This document shows positions 54,513-58,817 of a stretch of DNA of 58,817 nucleotides, piece by piece. The notes below the pieces were generated by a model that was not told where the DNA came from, made no database searches, and was given only the letters and a program-made list of their open reading frames with translations. This stretch comes from Chara braunii (taxonomy: Eukaryota > Streptophyta > Charophyceae > Charales > Characeae). The translations under genes and the position numbers were made by a program. Position 1 is the first letter of the stretch, and the number at the start of each line of letters is the position of its first letter. The stretch lies in NCBI GenBank assembly GCA_003427395.1, contig BFEA01000460.1:739116-797932 (forward strand). Reading direction: 5' to 3'.

Positions 54513-55762
54513 TGCAAGGAATATGAGAAAGAGCGATATAGAGAAAACCAAGTTGTGAAATCACGTAGAAGTCGAAGTAGTCATGTACGAGCAGAGAGTG
54601 CAAATGCACCGAGATTCCATCTAGATAAAAGCAATACAATGGACTCACGAGCTAATGTTCGAGCCCTCAGGCCACATCAACACCGTATCCCATGTCGCTC
54701 CTACTCTGTCTGGCGCCTAGCACCCAACCTACACTACTCGCTATCCTACAACACTAACATTCATGCAGCAGGCTCACTTCGACCTTGAAGACCAACGTAC
54801 ATGATGTCAACACCATAGCTGACCTTCCTCATGCACAAGGTATGTATCTCGTTTCTCCTCATCACCCCTGACTTCCCACAGTGTGCATTCTCAACACCCA
54901 AATACCACCATCGCCATCCAGACCTGCGCCCTGCAGCCCAACTTTGGCTGCCGTGTGTCCATTGACCAGCAGTGCACCTCACACCTCAGCGCCCGTGCGC
55001 GCGACTCAGCCGACAACTTCGTGCAGATCACGAAGTTGCAACGCAGCAGCGTGGCTGCATTGCCTGCCTAGGACAGAATGACCTCCCCAGTGATGCTCAC
55101 TTTCCTATATGGAGAGTGAGCTCAACCTCTGCTGCCTCTGGGCCTGGATGGGCGAGCATCCAGTAGCTTCTGGTCCGGTCTCAGTTTTTGCGTCCAGACC
55201 CAATTGCAGTTACGGGTCTGGGCCCTTTACAATTGGCCACGTCCAGGCAGTCCACGGGCCTCCACATGTTCGCTGTGATCTCATTGGCTCACGACCACTT
55301 TGTGCCGACAATGCTGCAATCTCATTGGTGCGTGGCTGTTGTATGATGTGTCAACCTTTGAAAGAACACGGCCAGGGCATTAACTCTACGGGGGCCTGTG
55401 CTCAAGTGCCAGTTGAGGCTGCAACTTTCGGAAAGAGCATGGAGAGGCTCACGTTGCTCTGTAACCAACTGGCATGCTGCAACTGTCTGATACCCACATA
55501 TGGAAAAATGTCAAATCTTGGCCTCTTGTGAATATTCAGGCCCTTCTTCACTTAGGGCGGGCACAAGCTTGCTGAGGGCCTTTGCCCAGATCATGTGCAT
55601 GTCTGTTAAGGGCCCCATGAGGGTTCATTCCCCGCACACATACGATCCCTTTAGGGTGATGACATTGGCCTGTACCCAGGCCTTGGCACATATTGGCAGG
55701 TCCGCCTTCACTTAGGGCGGGCAAGGCCTTTCCGAACACTGCCGAGGGGTCAAATCCTCGCA
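54513..55762 (-). repeat. Solo LTR inserted in LR copy 2, related to element B LTRs
   Basis: The ends are TGCAAGGAAT and CCTCGCA. The uninterrupted site is known from LR copy 1 (33,950). Flanking 4-mers are TAGT and AAGT, where the empty site has AAGT, so a 4-bp duplication with one later change fits. On the minus strand it starts TGCGAGG like element B's left LTR. It twice contains the element B LTR motif CGCCCTAAGTGAAG (at about 55,549 and 55,710). No internal region is present. Confidence 0.75.
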
Positions 55763-56228
55763 AAGTCAGATAGGAACTCAGAGGTTAGACTTGAGTTTGA
55801 CTTTAAGATAAAGCTTAACTTTCCCTTCAGATTTGCAGAAATTTCGGTAGCGCTTCCCGTAGAGAAGCTATGTTCAGGATCAAAGCTAAGTTCAGAATCA
55901 AAAAATGATTTTGACTTCTCAAGGTCCAATTTTGTCTAACTCCCTGCATTAGCAAAAATTTGGGCAGCACTCCCGTTAGAATAGGAGACTTTCCAGATTT
56001 TTACTAAGCCAAAAAGTTAGAAAATTTGGACTATGGAAAAGACAAAATTTGACTAACTCCTTGGTTTTGTTGAAATTTCGGCAGTGGTTTCCGCAGAGAA
56101 AGTGACTTTCCAAGATTTATATAAGACCAAGTAGAATAAATGATCCCAGAAAATGCAGAATTCGACCTAAGTCAAAATAAACTTCAACTCAAAAAATGGA
56201 GGAATTGAAACTAACTCCTATGGCTCTA

Positions 56229-56410
56229 GCATGTGGCGAGCATCTAAATCCACTTCCTATCAACTGAAACTCAGACTAAATAGTGATCTCACTCAGCCAC
56301 ATGCAAGCCAGCCCACATAGCATGTGGCGAGCATCTAAATCCACTTCCTATCAACTGAAACTCAGACTAAGTAGTGATCTCACTCAGCCACATGCAAGCC
56401 AGCCCACAAC
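56229..56410 (+). repeat. ~90-bp tandem duplication
   Basis: The unit AGCATGTGGCGAGCATCTAA, continuing through GCCACATGCAAGCCAGCCCA, occurs twice back to back (about 56,229-56,318 and 56,319-56,408) with one visible substitution. Confidence 0.9.
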
Positions 56411-57148
56411 GACAAGTACTCTCACCATCCCAAAGTCAAATTATCAAACAATAGTTCATGATCTTTCAATGATTTATCCCTTCATACCCAACTTACATAA
56501 GACATAAAGCTAAACCACCCAATCTTATGGGAACCTGTCTAGCTCAACCATATAATATCAACAAATAGAGGGCACTACAACCTGTTTCTTTATTGGGCAC
56601 CTGACTAGGCCACCCTAGTCGTCCTGGACCATTTAAGTATCCAAGTTATATATATATGTTTGCACTTTGTCTTTTAAGGCAACATATGACTGAACCGGTC
56701 ATCTTAGATCAAGATTCAGCCTGTCCCGTCTTACCACAATTTTTAATACTTAGTTCATACTCTCTTCAGTTGGTGATAACCTATAGTCAGACCATCCAAT
56801 CTTATGGAAAAATGTCTGACTAGCCTGTTCATAAGTAAGTAATATAAGATATAAACAATTTTCAACATTTTGGTTCCAACATCCAGACCAGACCACCCAA
56901 TCTTATTGGAACATGTCCAGTCCTTCTCCTGAATTTCCCCCTTCAAAATAAAGCAAGAGAGGATCAAGGCCATCCAATCTTATGGAACCTGCCCAACACC
57001 CTTTCAAAAACTAACAACACATAAGAAAGCACCAAGGAAAACAAGGCGACCAAGCCATCCAATCTTATGGAAAAATGCTTGGTCCCTGAAAATCAAGCAC
57101 AGACAGCCCTCGCAAGTCAAAACAACCAGACCACCCAATCTCATGGGA

Positions 57149-57985
57149 AGCGCCTAACGCAGTGGCCTGCCCGACTACTACAACGCTAAAATAGAAGGCT
57201 TCTCCGGAGTCAACTATCGTCGGCTAGGATAGTCTTTCGGCCTTACGCCCGAGTCCGACGAAAGCTGCAATCAGCGGCAGTGCAGCGAGCTTTTCCAGCG
57301 TCTTCGGTCGCTCTGTTTGTACCCGTCGCGGTTTAGAGTCCGGGTTCAGCCCACCTGCCCCCTTTCTGATTTCTCCTCTTCTCGACTCCTCCGCTTTCCC
57401 TTTCTGGGCTTTGCCTTGCCGTAGTAGATACACTGCATGTAAACTCGTGTACCGCACGAATATGCCTGATACAGGCCACGTATCTGTGGTCACAGAGGTC
57501 GAAACCCGCTAAGGAGTGTAACTTTCCCTGCCCTAGCCTATTAAAGGGTCGATGGTGGTGTACCGCAGTAAGTAGGAGGACACGCCCCGCTTCTCATCCT
57601 GCAACATGAGTTTAGGTGAGGCGGGTTCTGGTGCAGACCCTAGCGGTCCGACTGGCATGCTCGCTCACACTCGACCTTTCACACCAAACGGCGGGTGACG
57701 GGCCGTGCCGTCCGCAGCGACCTAGTCGTTCTCGAGCTGCCAATTCCCCTCTACTTTAGACTATCGATACTCTCCAAGTGGGACGCGAGGGGAAAATGAC
57801 CACAGACCCCATGCACGTTGACCTCCCCAGTCCAAGTTTTAATACGGGTGGGGCATGGGAATTCTGTCAACACCCCGACACATTAGAATCTGAATGGGCT
57901 CGTTAAAATTGGTGTGTGTTGAAGGTCCTCGGCTGTTGCAATGGCCACCCGTGCCTAGTGTCGTGCCCGACCTGAGAACATTCAG
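57149..57985. other. Unique stretch between LR and E copies, no gene seen
   Basis: About 0.84 kb of moderately GC-rich sequence without a conserved domain or strong hairpin. If LR and E are one terminal repeat, this is its middle. I could not find its counterpart between LR copy 1 and E copy 1. Confidence 0.4.
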
Positions 57986-58655
57986 AGCATAAATTTGAAA
58001 TAATAATGCCGATAAAAATTAACATATCTTAGAAAAATTTTAGTCATCAAAGAACAACAAACGAGGGAGACAAGGAACCGCTAGTACCGCTCTAACGTCG
58101 CCGACGACAAAACCAAGGGGGATAGCCTTGTCGGGTCTTCAACCCCTTGGTCCCTTCGCGCCACTTTGATATCCCCGCGTTGTCGCCGCTCGGTCTTGAT
58201 CCCTGAATCTTCCTGATGAAATCTAACGTTGTATCCAAATAGGGCTAGGCCCAAGTTTGGGTTTAGTCCTAACGGATGTCTATATATGCGGGTACTGCAC
58301 GACGTGTAGATCTACGGAAGAATTTTCAAAACCACATTGTCACCGAAGTCGTGTTCCGCATGTACACACAAGTTGTAGGCAAGCGCACCAATCCAGAGAC
58401 ATAATCTTTTTAATCCTTGTTTAATCAGAGATAAAAATTTGGGCCGGCGACCACGCTGGCTCTTCAATCATCAACAAATGAAAGATCACGTGCACCTCAA
58501 AACAGCGCGCCCACACACTCTACTTTAATAAACTATTCAATCACCGTAGACCACAGACACAGCCTCGCCTCGCGGGGCATGTTTAAATTTTCATCCAAAC
58601 CTATTTTGTGCCGCTTGCAAAAACCAGGGCGGATACCCTTGTAAGGGTATTCGCA
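57986..58655. repeat. Repeat E, copy 2
   Basis: 670 bp matching 40,428-41,101 with scattered substitutions. It starts AGCATAAATTTGAAATAATA and ends AAGGGTATTCGCA. Confidence 0.88.
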
Positions 58656-58746
58656 GTAACAGTGGTTGGTCTCACGCTACTTCCACCGATAGGATGAGCA
58701 AAATTGAATGAATTTTTGCTAGAACATCGAAATATACACTATTACA

Positions 58747-58747
58747 C

Positions 58748-58817
<70 letters not shown>
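58747..58817 (+). repeat. (GT)n microsatellite
   Basis: About 70 bp of GT repeat with one TATG interruption. It runs off the window end. Confidence 0.97.

Larger units (their letters stand above)
53365..57148. repeat. Long repeat LR, copy 2 (interrupted by a solo LTR)
   Basis: It starts TGTCCCGGTAGGCAGGGC and follows copy 1 collinearly, except that it lacks the hammerhead segment: where copy 1 has it, an uninterrupted TATATATG run is present (about 53,605-53,630). A 1.25-kb solo LTR is inserted at 54,513. A segment absent from copy 1 lies at 56,130-56,570 and contains a 90-bp tandem duplication. Homology to copy 1 ends at CTCATGGGAA. Confidence 0.85.

Overview
The window is nuclear DNA from a repeat-rich green-lineage eukaryote. 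A streptophyte alga such as Chara is my guess, not a proven assignment. The evidence is spliceosomal introns in phase, fragments of plastid psbC and mitochondrial cob embedded in other DNA, chromodomain-bearing Ty3/gypsy retrotransposons, long (GA)n tracts and assembly gaps. There are no bacterial operons, and I found no convincing tRNA or rRNA gene.

Left part (1-11.1 kb). Bases 1-3.3 kb hold repeat relics. One is an inverted copy of a sequence near 52.5 kb, and another is a set of hairpins sharing a GTGTGGCGA motif. The only host gene I can support runs on the + strand from about 3.9 to 10.1 kb. It has at least three exons whose splice phases agree and encodes a SURP (SWAP) domain followed by an arginine/serine-rich tail, so it is a probable pre-mRNA splicing factor. 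Its second intron carries a 347-bp tandem duplication and two long (GA)n tracts. Next comes a nuclear copy of mitochondrial DNA: a group II intron domain V and the following cob (cytochrome b) exon.

Middle part (11.1-32.3 kb). This is a nest of mobile elements. Element A (11,096-32,179; about 1-kb LTRs; 4-bp target duplication ATTG) sits inside the cob fragment, which resumes in frame at 32,180. Element A carries a psbC (CP43) plastid fragment inside its gag, two short TTAA-flanked inverted-repeat elements, and a second complete-length chromodomain gypsy element, B (17,432-27,909; target duplication GTAT). B sits inside A's reverse transcriptase just before the YLDD box. B in turn holds a small non-coding unit bracketed by roughly 350-bp direct repeats. 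All pol genes here are broken by stops and frameshifts.

Right part (32.3-58.8 kb). The main object is element C on the minus strand (gag, protease, RT, RNase H, integrase from 52.1 down to 46.05 kb). It is followed by a second gag-like gene with its own coiled coil and CCHC zinc knuckle (45.8-43.3 kb), which is an unusual layout. C is bracketed by two long direct repeat blocks in the order LR1-E1-[C]-LR2-E2. Read on the minus strand, LR+E begins with TG and ends with CA, so it may be one very long terminal repeat. LR1 and a site near 41.6 kb each carry a near-perfect hammerhead ribozyme core. A solo LTR related to B's LTRs interrupts LR2. A minus-strand LTR with an initiator-Met-type primer site (39.15-40.43 kb) abuts E1. 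The window ends in a (GT)n tract.

The most interesting points are the organelle-DNA/transposon nesting with reconstructable empty sites, the TTAA inverted-repeat family, the two-gag layout of element C, and the hammerhead motifs in a retroelement-like repeat.
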